Positions 35,374-43,027 of a DNA stretch of 64,000 bases are shown piece after piece. How positions within the stretch are numbered: position 1 is the first letter of the stretch; every line of letters starts with the position of its first letter. Source of the DNA: Erythrobacter sp. SG61-1L (GTDB lineage: Bacteria; Pseudomonadota; Alphaproteobacteria; Sphingomonadales; Sphingomonadaceae); assembly GCF_001305965.1 (NCBI RefSeq), contig NZ_JXQC01000003.1:806001-870000 (forward strand), written 5' to 3'. Under the pieces are notes generated by a model. The model was not told the DNA's origin, ran no database searches, and saw nothing but the letters and a program-made list of their open reading frames with translations. The position numbers and the translations under genes were made by a program.

Positions 35374-38300
35374 CAGAAGTTCGACACCTTGGCGCTACCG
35401 CTGCCGCTGGCCAGCAGGGCGGTGAGATTGTCGAGCCGCACATTGGTGGCACCGATATTCTGGTTCACAGCGGCAAGCTGCGAATTGGTGGTGTCGATCC
35501 CGCTCACGATGGCCGAATTGTCATTCACCGGCACGGCGCTGGTCGAACTGGGGTCGGACCGATTCTCTGCCGCTTCCAGCGCGGTGCGGGTCAGGGTGGT
35601 GACTTCGTTGAGCAGGTCGAAATAGGGCTGCTGCGAGCCGTAGATTTCGCGCTCGATTTCAAGCAGCGTGCGCGCCGCATCAGCGAAGTCGTCGTAAGCC
35701 GTGGTGTCGCCAGCAGCGACCCGGGCGGCGAGGGCGTCATATTCGGCCTTGGCCAGTGATTCCCTTTCACGGAGCGAGAGGGCCGAATTGTTGACCGTCA
35801 GATCGTCCAGCAGCGATTGCATCGAGCCGACGACCGCTTGAGTAGCTTCCTCGATCGCCTTGGCCCGCTCGATGCCATAGAGTTCTTCGAGCTGGGCATA
35901 TTCCTCGGCGCTGGCGCCTGCCTCGGCAAAGATCTCGCGCAGGCGGTCGAATTCCTTCTCCACCTCGTCAATCGCGGCGCCTACAGGGTCCTTGTAGGCC
36001 TTGAGCCGGGTGAAGACGCTCTGAAAATCGAGAACCTTCTGCAGTGACTTTTCGAGGTCATCGCCAAGCATCAGAAGCCGCTCTTCCGATGCCGTCAGCC
36101 CATCGATCACGCCGTCCTTGATAAGATCCATGATGGCATATCGGATCGCGGCGGCCTGATCCTGGCCGAAGTCGATCGCGCCATCCTCGATCTTGGTCAG
36201 GTTGCGGCCCGTTGGATCGACGCGCCAGCTATCCTTGCGGATACCGATAGAGACTGCACCGGCAGCGGAATTGACATCGGCACCCAGCGCTTCGGCAATG
36301 CGCTCGATCGAATCCAGCACTGAGTTCGCACCAGTCGTTGCGGCCTGGATGCGATCGTCATTGCCGCCATAGGTGCTGGTGATGTCGGCGCCGTTAATCG
36401 TGACGGTGCCCTTTTTGATCCCGCCAAGGATCTTTTCGAGGATTCCTCCTGCAATGGCTCCGATGATGTCGCCTCCGGGGATTCCCGTCAGGGCGCCAAG
36501 GGCCCCGCCGATCTGGGAGCCGGTCTGGCCAAGCTCGATACCGAACGCGCCGGCGAGGCCAGACACCATGGTTCCAGTCTGTGCGCCCTTGAGTGCAACA
36601 TCCAGAGCGTCAGTGATGCCTTCGGGAAGCCCTTCGATCCCCTTGAGCGCACCAAGGATTGCGCCGACATCGCCAGCCGTGGAATAGCCGTAGAGTGCGC
36701 CGGACATGACACCCTGCAGGCTGGTGAAGAACTTGACCCCGAAGATCTCGTTGAGGCCGTCGAGTGCTGGTGCGACGATCTTCCGGGTAAGCTGTTCGAA
36801 ATACTGCTCCGGCGTCAGCGACATCACGGAACCTTCGACGACGATGGCATTGCCGTTGTCGTTGGCCGGGACTGTGCCTGCCGCTTTCAGGCTCTCGACG
36901 AAAGCTGGACCGAACTCCTGCTCGAAGGTCATTGCAGTCGTGGCGGAAGGATTGAGAACCTTCTCAGTCGCGACCGCTAGCGCGTCGGCAAAGTCAGAGG
37001 CTGCGCCGCCCGCCCGCTTCGTTTCGCTGGCCAGGAAGTCGTTGGCGCTCTTCACACCGAACTCGCCCTTCACGAACTGGTCGAGTTCTTCGAGTGCGGG
37101 CCCGAAGATCTTGTCTACGAGGACCTTCGATTGAAGGTTGGAAAAGATCTTGCCGAAATTGGCGATTGAGCCTTCCCCGGAGAAGATGCCTTCCAGCTCG
37201 CCGCGGATGCTTTGCGTCGTTGAGAGGTAGGCGCCGAGCAGGTCGCGCTGCTTTTCCAGTTCCTTCGTGCGTGCATATTCGTGCGCCGCGACGTCTGCCA
37301 CTTCCTGCTTCATGTCGGGATACATTGCGAGCAGCTTGGCGAGGGCTGCTGCTTCGTCCTTGCGCCCGTCCGTGATGAGTTGCTGCACCTGGGCGCGAAG
37401 GGCCTCTTCGGTGCCGAGTTGGCTTTCCAGCGCCCAGATGGCCTGCAACTGTGCGGCTTCGGCTTCCTGCCCTGCCGCGAGCAGTTCAGCGATTTGCAGG
37501 CGTCGCTCGGATTCCCGCGCCATGTCTTCGAGGGGCCGGACAAGTGCCTCCTCAACGGTCCGCTTTGCCGTTTCGGCACTCGCGATGGTCTGCTCGAAGT
37601 TCGGAGGCTTCCGTTCGGCAAGGTCGGCTATGAGCGCGTCCAACTGGCGGGTCGCCTGCGCGGCCTGGTCGATCAGGCGTGGCTGCTCGTCGAACCGCTC
37701 GTTGATCCGGGCGATCGATTCCGCGGCGCGGTCGCCGAAGTTCTCCAGCCGCTCGGCCGCGCGCGCTGCACTGGTGTCAGGCTTGCTGGGCCGATCCTTT
37801 TTCTGCGACTGATCGTAGGCCTTGAGCGCAGCGTCTTTCTGCTGCGTGACCTTGAGCAACTCGCGCTCATAAGTGGTCTGATCGATCAGGTTGCGCTTGC
37901 GGCGTTCATCGAGGCGGGCCTGCTGCTCAGAGAAGCCGATCTCGATGTTGTAGCGCTCATCCGTGGCCCGCTTGATCCGCTCGGTTCCCGCAGCCACGCC
38001 GGCGCTGGCAAGTTCCTTTTCCGCTGCGGCAATGGCGGCTTCGACGCGCGAGATATTGGTCTGCTTGAGCTGGTCACCGGTCACGACGACGCCAGGAATG
38101 CCCATGCTGGCACCGGAGACTTCACCGAAGGAACTGGCCGGCGTTGCCTGCAGCCTCGCCAGTTCCGCTTTGGCCTCCTTGAGGATCGCCGCGGCCTTGC
38201 GTTCCGTGGCGATGATGGCGGCATAGGTCAGCGCCGTGCTGCGATCCTGAGCCTTGTTGTATTCCTCGACCACGGCAGTGAGGCTGGCATAAGAGTTCCG

Positions 38301-39134
38301 GGACAGGTCCAGCCGATCGGTCAGCAACTCCATGGCGCCGGCTGACTTGTCGGCCGCCTCACCACTCTCGAAGAGCTTGGCCACAAACGGGCCCAGAATG
38401 GCTGTGGCCGCGAAGATGGCTGCGCCCCATGGACCGGAAAGGAACGTGGCAAAGCGACCGATTGAGGCTTGTGTGGCGTTGGCGCTGCGTTCCAGACCTG
38501 AAAGCGCGAAAGCCGCCTGCGGTGCTTGCTGAGCGAAGATCAGAAAAGCGTTCGTCCCAAGCTGGGCCTGAACAACAACATCCTGCAATTGCTGGCCGAG
38601 TTGCACATAGGCGGTGCGACTGGCGCGAATGGAGTTGATGACGTTTTGTTGTTCGGTAGTTCCTTTTCGCGTCGCTTGCTGGACCAGATCAGTTGCGCTT
38701 TTCTGACGGTTCAATTCCTGCTGAACGAGACTGGCAGCCCGAGCGTGCGCCTGCGCGGCTTGAGATGCACGTTCCTCTTCCTGCCAGAGCGCCTTTGTTG
38801 CCTGGATCGCCTGCCGGGTTTCCTGCGAATAGAGGCCTTCCGCTTGTGCTGCTCGCACCGTAGCCTCATAGACCTCCCTTGCTGCTGTGGCACGTTGCAT
38901 CTGGGCCTGAGCCGCTGCATTGAGTTGATCGACACCGAGATCAAGGCTCCCGGCTGAATTGCGATTAACCGACAATGCGCGGTCCAGAATATCGCGCGTC
39001 TTCTCGGAAAAGGCGTTCAGTTTTCCGCTCATTCCACCAAGAATGCCGTCAACTTCTGCAAGAGCGGCTTGTTTGGCTTGGGGATTTTCTTCGTGCTGCA
39101 TTTTAAAAATGAGCGGGAATACTGAATCACTCAT
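35373..39134 (-). CDS. tail tape measure protein
   Basis: The product has 1253 residues. Long helical segments with Gln/Ala-rich coiled coils, a hydrophobic stretch near residues 220-260 and further Gly-rich hydrophobic segments near 880-950 fit a tape measure. Its length sets tail length, so this phage has a long tail. It overlaps neighbours by ATGA at both ends. Confidence 0.88.
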   Translation of the reverse strand: MSDSVFPLIFKMQHEENPQAKQAALAEVDGILGGMSGKLNAFSEKTRDILDRALSVNRNSAGSLDLGVDQLNAAAQAQMQRATAAREVYEATVRAAQAEGLYSQETRQAIQATKALWQEEERASQAAQAHARAASLVQQELNRQKSATDLVQQATRKGTTEQQNVINSIRASRTAYVQLGQQLQDVVVQAQLGTNAFLIFAQQAPQAAFALSGLERSANATQASIGRFATFLSGPWGAAIFAATAILGPFVAKLFESGEAADKSAGAMELLTDRLDLSRNSYASLTAVVEEYNKAQDRSTALTYAAIIATERKAAAILKEAKAELARLQATPASSFGEVSGASMGIPGVVVTGDQLKQTNISRVEAAIAAAEKELASAGVAAGTERIKRATDERYNIEIGFSEQQARLDERRKRNLIDQTTYERELLKVTQQKDAALKAYDQSQKKDRPSKPDTSAARAAERLENFGDRAAESIARINERFDEQPRLIDQAAQATRQLDALIADLAERKPPNFEQTIASAETAKRTVEEALVRPLEDMARESERRLQIAELLAAGQEAEAAQLQAIWALESQLGTEEALRAQVQQLITDGRKDEAAALAKLLAMYPDMKQEVADVAAHEYARTKELEKQRDLLGAYLSTTQSIRGELEGIFSGEGSIANFGKIFSNLQSKVLVDKIFGPALEELDQFVKGEFGVKSANDFLASETKRAGGAASDFADALAVATEKVLNPSATTAMTFEQEFGPAFVESLKAAGTVPANDNGNAIVVEGSVMSLTPEQYFEQLTRKIVAPALDGLNEIFGVKFFTSLQGVMSGALYGYSTAGDVGAILGALKGIEGLPEGITDALDVALKGAQTGTMVSGLAGAFGIELGQTGSQIGGALGALTGIPGGDIIGAIAGGILEKILGGIKKGTVTINGADITSTYGGNDDRIQAATTGANSVLDSIERIAEALGADVNSAAGAVSIGIRKDSWRVDPTGRNLTKIEDGAIDFGQDQAAAIRYAIMDLIKDGVIDGLTASEERLLMLGDDLEKSLQKVLDFQSVFTRLKAYKDPVGAAIDEVEKEFDRLREIFAEAGASAEEYAQLEELYGIERAKAIEEATQAVVGSMQSLLDDLTVNNSALSLRERESLAKAEYDALAARVAAGDTTAYDDFADAARTLLEIEREIYGSQQPYFDLLNEVTTLTRTALEAAENRSDPSSTSAVPVNDNSAIVSGIDTTNSQLAAVNQNIGATNVRLDNLTALLASGSGSAKVSNF

Positions 39135-39853
39135 CAGCGCGCAGTCCTTCCAAGAGCATCGAGATAGATTTGCGGCAGTTTTTGGCGGATGGCATATCTG
39201 ACCGCAGCAATGTTCACGCGAGCGGAGCGGGAAGTCCTTGGAATGCCGATGAAGGCGACGAGGAACTTCTTCTCGATCTGGCCCTTGCGCAGAGTCCCTC
39301 GGCGGGTCAGCGACCGGGCGCTGCGCTTCCTTCCCGCAATATTGACGCCCACGTTCTTCACCACCAGCAACGGATTCCCGTTGACGGATGGAACAATCTC
39401 AAGAGGCCCAATCTTGCTGTCGAAGCCCCCATCTTTCCATTTTTGCGGAGTCATGCGGTATCGCCCGGTGACGCGAGGAATGTCGTCAGTTGCGATCCAG
39501 AGCCAGCGGCTCCGCACAGGCTTGATATCGGCGCCTTCCGTGTATGCCTCGATGGCACCTACCGTCCGGTCACTCTTGGTGCGGACATAGACGATGCCGG
39601 AGGTTGAGAACCCGCCTCCGCTCTGGCGATGCACAGTGCCTTTCCTGTAGTCGGAAGTCGCTTCAATGGCCTGCCCAAGGCGTCCCAGCCGCCCGCCTTG
39701 CATGGCGCGACGAGTCTCAGTCTTGCCCAGTTGTGCAGCACGCTCCGAGGCTATCAGTGCAGCAGCCTCCCTGCGGCGATCAAGCAACTGCTGATACTGT
39801 CGGTATGGTCCCAGATATTTCCCCAGAAACACCTGAACCTTCATTCCCGCCAT
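39134..39853 (-). CDS. phage tail protein before the tape measure
   Basis: This 239-residue basic protein has an N-terminal helix (YRQYQQLLDRRREAAALIAS) and beta-rich remainder. It is possibly of the DUF6441 type, but I am not sure. It is coupled to the tape measure. The likely start is 39853 with GGAGAAACG upstream; ATG 39844 is possible. A hairpin terminator lies only 22 bases upstream, so expression relies on read-through or on a promoter I cannot see. Confidence 0.6.
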   Translation of the reverse strand: MAGMKVQVFLGKYLGPYRQYQQLLDRRREAAALIASERAAQLGKTETRRAMQGGRLGRLGQAIEATSDYRKGTVHRQSGGGFSTSGIVYVRTKSDRTVGAIEAYTEGADIKPVRSRWLWIATDDIPRVTGRYRMTPQKWKDGGFDSKIGPLEIVPSVNGNPLLVVKNVGVNIAGRKRSARSLTRRGTLRKGQIEKKFLVAFIGIPRTSRSARVNIAAVRYAIRQKLPQIYLDALGRTAR

Positions 39854-39874
39854 CGCGTCGTTTCTCCAAATAAG

Positions 39875-39901
39875 AAGGGGCGCCCAGATGGACGCCCCTT
39901 C
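39875..39901 (-). terminator. hairpin terminator behind the cargo unit
   Basis: On the minus strand AAGGGGCG-T-CC-ATCT-GG-G-CGCCCCTT forms a long stem with one mismatch, followed by CTTATTT. It closes the cargo unit and separates it from the tail genes. The T-tract is imperfect. Confidence 0.65.
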
Positions 39902-39915
39902 GGGGTTGGTTGCCG

Positions 39916-40058
39916 GCCAAGACGCTCCGCGCCTCGCCGCACCTTGCCGGACCTTAACGGGCCTGGCCTGGCCTCAACATGCCTGCCTTACCGTAACCCG
40001 CCATGCCTGAACGCGCCTGGCCACACCGTGCCATGCCTCGCCTGACCATACCTGCCAT
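39916..40058. repeat. degenerate pentanucleotide array, about 29 RCC-NN units
   Basis: On the plus strand the stretch parses into 27 five-base units and two four-base units (39981-39984 and 40050-40053). Base 3 is C in 29 of 29, base 1 is a purine in 28 of 29 and base 2 is C in 24 of 29. The leading triplet is GCC in 17, ACC in 6 and AAC in 4. The last two bases vary, and base 4 is almost never C. On the transcribed minus strand the units read NN-GGY or NN-GTT. It starts about ten bases after the stop of the 40069-40530 gene and precedes a hairpin terminator. No reading frame is plausible through it. Confidence 0.9.
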
Positions 40059-40068
40059 GTTTCGAGCC

Positions 40069-40530
40069 CTATTTGGCGGCCCGAGCCTCATCGATTGCGA
40101 CAAACACGTTCGCCAGTTCAACAAGCTCTGCGTAGCGATCCCGCCACGCCTCCAACTCCCTCAGCGCGCCCAGCAGGACTTGTCGGCGCAGTTCTGGATC
40201 AGCCATCGCATGCGAGACGGACGTGTAGCTTCTGTCTTCGTCGCGAACGACCGACACAAACGCTCTGATCGGCTTTGACTCGTTATGGTCAACCACCGCC
40301 TCAATGGAGCGGATAAGATATCTGGCCTGCTCGATGCGGTATGCGTTTGCCGCTGCAGCGTCGTTCCACTGAAATTCAGAGTGAAGCGGGTTTTGTTCAT
40401 CGCGAGCAGCCTCGATAACCATTTCGCTTTCAAGGCGGCCGTTGTTCCTAATGCGAATACGTTCGAGTTCTTCACCAGCAATTTGAGCATCTATCCCAAT
40501 GCGAGCGCCCGATTTCCATTGGTATATCAT
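40069..40530 (-). CDS. cargo-unit helical protein next to the pentamer array
   Basis: This 153-residue, mostly helical protein has a basic Trp-containing N-terminus (YQWKSGARIGIDAQ) and then ELERIRIRNNGRLE. My recollection is that this is a recurring phage family without a known function, but I cannot check that here. ATGA coupling ties it to the preceding gene. The pentamer array lies directly 3' of its stop, so array and gene share a transcript. Confidence 0.75.
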   Translation of the reverse strand: MIYQWKSGARIGIDAQIAGEELERIRIRNNGRLESEMVIEAARDEQNPLHSEFQWNDAAAANAYRIEQARYLIRSIEAVVDHNESKPIRAFVSVVRDEDRSYTSVSHAMADPELRRQVLLGALRELEAWRDRYAELVELANVFVAIDEARAAK

Positions 40531-41108
40531 TGCTCATCTCCGCCACCTACATGGAACCGACCATAAGATCCGTTCCGCTCCGGCCTCCATTCACCAATTC
40601 CGATGGCGAAGCCTGCGGTATTGAGCAGGTTTGCGATTTGCTCGGAGCTGATCGCATTTGCATTGAACTTGACTGTTACCGGCATTCGCCAATTCGGAAA
40701 TTCCGGACGGTAACGAATATCAGCCGTGCCCATGCCGATACGAACCATATCCTCCCGAGGCCGCGGCTCTCCAATTACGGGCAGCATTTCTGCATCGATA
40801 TGGAATGCCCCGCGGGCCTCAGTCATTTTCATATCAACGAAGCGGCATGCGGAAACCATCGCGGATTTCACGCCGATGGCAGGGAACCCGTAGGCACCAG
40901 TCTCAGTGCGATAGAAGCACGCTTCATAATCGGCCTCAGGATCCTTTGCCTCCTTTGCCTGCTTGGCCTTCTTCATCTGCTTTTCCAGCATCTGACGCTT
41001 GGCCTTCTCGCTCCAGGCATGAACAATGAGCGGGCTATCCCCGATCAGCATAAGCATGATTGTCTCGATCCGCAGAGCGGGGAGGGTGATTTGCTTGGCT
41101 TCGGCCAT
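40527..41108 (-). CDS. cargo-unit protein with faint RAMP-like features
   Basis: The product has 193 residues. Three segments stand out: LMLIGDSPLIVHAWSEKAK near the N-terminus, YGFPAIGVKSAMVSACR near residue 74, and a Gly-rich C-terminal loop GIGEWRPERNGSYGRF. The middle one is reminiscent of the P-x-I-x-G-x-x-K-G-A motif, and the last of the G-rich loop, of RAMP/Cas7-type RNA-binding proteins. This similarity is by eye and weak. A Lys-rich helix (EKQMKKAKQAKEAKD) is inserted after residue 40. The gene is coupled to both neighbours. Confidence 0.7.
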   Translation of the reverse strand: MAEAKQITLPALRIETIMLMLIGDSPLIVHAWSEKAKRQMLEKQMKKAKQAKEAKDPEADYEACFYRTETGAYGFPAIGVKSAMVSACRFVDMKMTEARGAFHIDAEMLPVIGEPRPREDMVRIGMGTADIRYRPEFPNWRMPVTVKFNANAISSEQIANLLNTAGFAIGIGEWRPERNGSYGRFHVGGGDEQ

Positions 41109-41110
41109 AT

Positions 41111-41443
41111 TTACGCCCTTCGATCAGATACGGCGCCGGCAGGCTCGTTTAGCTGACTTTCCAGATACTCACGAACCGCGGCCACCTCATTGATGGGTCC
41201 GATGCTCTGGTCGATGTCATACACGGGATGAAGAATACCTATTTTAGGCTCTCCAACATCATCAGCCGCGATGTCGGGATCGTCATCTTCAAGGTCAAAG
41301 TCTCCATCGATGATGTCGATCAGGTCGATGGCGACTGTTATGAACGCTTCAAGCTGTCGCCGCTTGAAGCGAGACAGCACTTGTTCCACCGGCGAGGGCT
41401 GTGGATTCAGCACGCTCAAAGCTGTAATGGGCAATGAAGCCAT
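41111..41443 (-). CDS. cargo-unit acidic protein, first gene of the three-gene set
   Basis: This 110-residue protein has a strongly acidic middle (DLEDDDPDIAADD). ATG 41443 was chosen because AGGAG lies seven bases upstream; a GTG at 41464 is possible. The next gene starts three bases after its stop. Its partner may be basic, perhaps the Lys-rich protein encoded downstream. No domain is recognised. Confidence 0.65.
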   Translation of the reverse strand: MASLPITALSVLNPQPSPVEQVLSRFKRRQLEAFITVAIDLIDIIDGDFDLEDDDPDIAADDVGEPKIGILHPVYDIDQSIGPINEVAAVREYLESQLNEPAGAVSDRRA

Positions 41444-41474
41444 GACGTTGCTCCTATTAAGCACGTTGTGGTTA

Positions 41475-41509
41475 GGGCGGCTTGAGAGGTGCGAACTCTC
41501 TTGCCGCCC
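41475..41509. promoter_or_regulatory. inverted repeat between divergent RHH gene and cargo genes
   Basis: GGGCGGC-TT-GAGAG and CTCTC-TT-GCCGCCC form an interrupted palindrome around a 7-base centre, located between two divergent starts. It is a likely operator for the RHH protein encoded next to it. Confidence 0.55.
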
Positions 41510-41535
41510 GAACTTTATGGCGTTATAAAACCATC

Positions 41536-41742
41536 ATGTCAACACTTGGTAGCGCTAACAAACCAAAAAAGATGGGGCGGCCCGCGGTGGACTCCGAGGC
41601 TGTGAACGTTCGCTTTGAACGATCCTTATTGGACTCAATTGATCAATATCGACGGAAACAGGACGATCTTCCGTCTCGTCCAGAAGCCGTGCGGAGACTA
41701 GTTCAAAAGGCCTTACATCTGGAACCGAATGATTGCCTTTGA
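41536..41742 (+). CDS. small ribbon-helix-helix regulator
   Basis: This 68-residue protein contains VNVRFERSLLDSIDQYRRKQDDLPSRPEAVRRLVQKAL, an RHH/MetJ-Arc fold: one beta strand for DNA contact and two helices. It is the only plus-strand gene in the middle of the late operon and is divergent from the three cargo genes, so it is probably their repressor. The gene looks AT-richer than the tail genes, as does the whole cargo unit. Its 3' end overlaps the lipoprotein gene tail to tail by 30 bases. Confidence 0.75.
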   Translation: MSTLGSANKPKKMGRPAVDSEAVNVRFERSLLDSIDQYRRKQDDLPSRPEAVRRLVQKALHLEPNDCL

Positions 41743-42003
41743 TGTATTCGGCGTGCCCTCTTCAATAGGCACCTCGCAGAAAGCCGTGCTTCTCAGAGGT
41801 GTGCCAAAGCTATTTTTAGCATCATATTCGATTGTGACAGAAACGTGCGGGTTTTCGTCATCATCGAAGCGGTACGATGAAGATTTGATGCGCTCGTAGG
41901 TAGAGGGGGCCTTAAGGCCATTTTTTATTTCGTCTTCGCATGCTGTTACGGCACGGTCGCAGCCAGAAAGCAAAAACGCAAAGACAAGAATCCCCCACCT
42001 CAT
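41713..42003 (-). CDS. small lipoprotein, probable moron gene
   Basis: This 96-residue protein has a lipoprotein signal peptide (RWGILVFAFLLSGC) and a compact domain with three more Cys or Cys-like sites (TACEDEI, AFCEVP). GGAGAGA precedes the ATG, which lies 30 bases after the tail-chaperone extension stop. Prophage lipoproteins in such places are often superinfection-exclusion or serum-resistance factors. That role is inferred. Confidence 0.65.
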   Translation of the reverse strand: MRWGILVFAFLLSGCDRAVTACEDEIKNGLKAPSTYERIKSSSYRFDDDENPHVSVTIEYDAKNSFGTPLRSTAFCEVPIEEGTPNTSKAIIRFQM

Positions 42004-42033
42004 TTGCTTATCTCTCCATGCCCAGCACCGGAG

Positions 42034-42995
42034 TCAATCCCTCCGATTTGTTCGCGCCCTTGCTATGGCATCCCCGATCGTGGCGAAGGCATCGAGCAGC
42101 ACGCAGGGCTGATCGAGCATCGCGCCGCCATCGGGATAGACATAACCCGCCATGCCGCGATCACAGCGGGAATGGATTTTCAGCAAGTCGAAGTGTTCCC
42201 GCCTCAGTCGCTCGCGCGGGTTTTCTTCGAAGTGGCCCGCGCCGTCGATGTCCCATCCGGATTGGCCCCAGTCTTCGAATTCTGCTGGGGACTCTCGGAC
42301 GGCGACGGCGATGCGCAGTTTTTTGCCTCTTCCTCGTCAAGGAACATGCGCGTGGCGCATTTCCCCAGAAGTTCGGCCCATGACAGGCCGGGCTTGAGGC
42401 CGTGCTTTTCTTCCAGTTTGGTGAGCGCAGTTTCGATCTGGCCGATGCTGTCGATGTCCAGATAACGGCGGTCGATCACCGGTTCGATATCCAGACCGGA
42501 GAAGGTCTTGACCGTAACCGCAACCATGGTTTCGAACGCCATCTGGCTGGCATAGGCGTTGCGCGCGATCATCTTGCCGAGCGGGCGCCATTCCTTGGTC
42601 AGGTCCCGGTTGAGGTCGGTGACCGCGGCTTCGATCACCGGGTCATAGGACCAGACGAGTTTGGGATCGTCCTTCTTCTGCAGGTCGAAATCCTCGCGGG
42701 CCTGCCAATAGGCTTCCAGCTTCCCCCTGTTCTGTTCGAACTGCTCCGAGCCCCACAGGACTTCGAGCCCGCGCAGGGTTTCGGCGCGAACTTCCTGCAG
42801 GGAATGACGCATGGCGCCGACTTCCACGATCAGGTTTTCCCGGAAGCGCTTGTCGCGTTCCGTGCAGGCCCGGAGAATGAATTCGGGCTTGGTGTCCAGC
42901 TTGCCCTTGTCGTGAAGCTCGGCAAACCGGGAAGGGGTGAAGGCAAGCGTCTCGCTCGCCTCCACCGGGACGATATTCTGCGCATCCTGGGGCAC
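42034..42995 (-). CDS. tail assembly chaperone, -1 frameshift product (GT-type)
   Basis: Slippage at A-AAA-AAC joins codons 1-226 to a 94-residue extension in the -1 frame (about 320 residues in total). The extension begins LRIAVAVRESPAEFEDWGQS and ends at TGA 42036-42034. It has no start codon of its own, runs without stops and looks like real protein (HFEENPRERLRREHFDLL). The T domain in lambda contacts the tape measure and recruits tail tube subunits. Confidence 0.85.
42204..42995 (-). CDS. tail assembly chaperone, zero-frame product (G-type)
   Basis: This 263-residue protein lies between tail tube and tape measure, the place of lambda G. After codon 226 the zero frame runs through a Ser/Pro/Thr-rich tail, while the -1 frame continues as a folded-looking domain. 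The in-frame slippery heptamer is described separately. It is longer than lambda gpG. Confidence 0.75.
   Translation of the reverse strand: MPQDAQNIVPVEASETLAFTPSRFAELHDKGKLDTKPEFILRACTERDKRFRENLIVEVGAMRHSLQEVRAETLRGLEVLWGSEQFEQNRGKLEAYWQAREDFDLQKKDDPKLVWSYDPVIEAAVTDLNRDLTKEWRPLGKMIARNAYASQMAFETMVAVTVKTFSGLDIEPVIDRRYLDIDSIGQIETALTKLEEKHGLKPGLSWAELLGKCATRMFLDEEEAKNCASPSPSESPQQNSKTGANPDGTSTARATSKKTRASD
42318..42324 (-). other. programmed -1 frameshift site A-AAA-AAC
   Basis: The heptamer sits in phase: GCA-AAA-AAC are codons 224-226 of the chaperone gene. It is among the most efficient known slippery sites. Possible downstream stimulatory structures were not folded. Confidence 0.88.
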
Positions 42996-43027
42996 AACAG
43001 GATTCCTTTACGGTTAGGGATTGAGGA

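Noticed and set aside
39629-40045. Plus-strand ORF running through the pentamer array
   Set aside because: It crosses the coding strand of the tail gene, the hairpin and the array, has no ribosome-binding site and arises because the array lacks stops in that frame.
39916-40058. CRISPR array
   Set aside because: Units are five bases long with no conserved repeat/spacer lengths and no cas genes are near.
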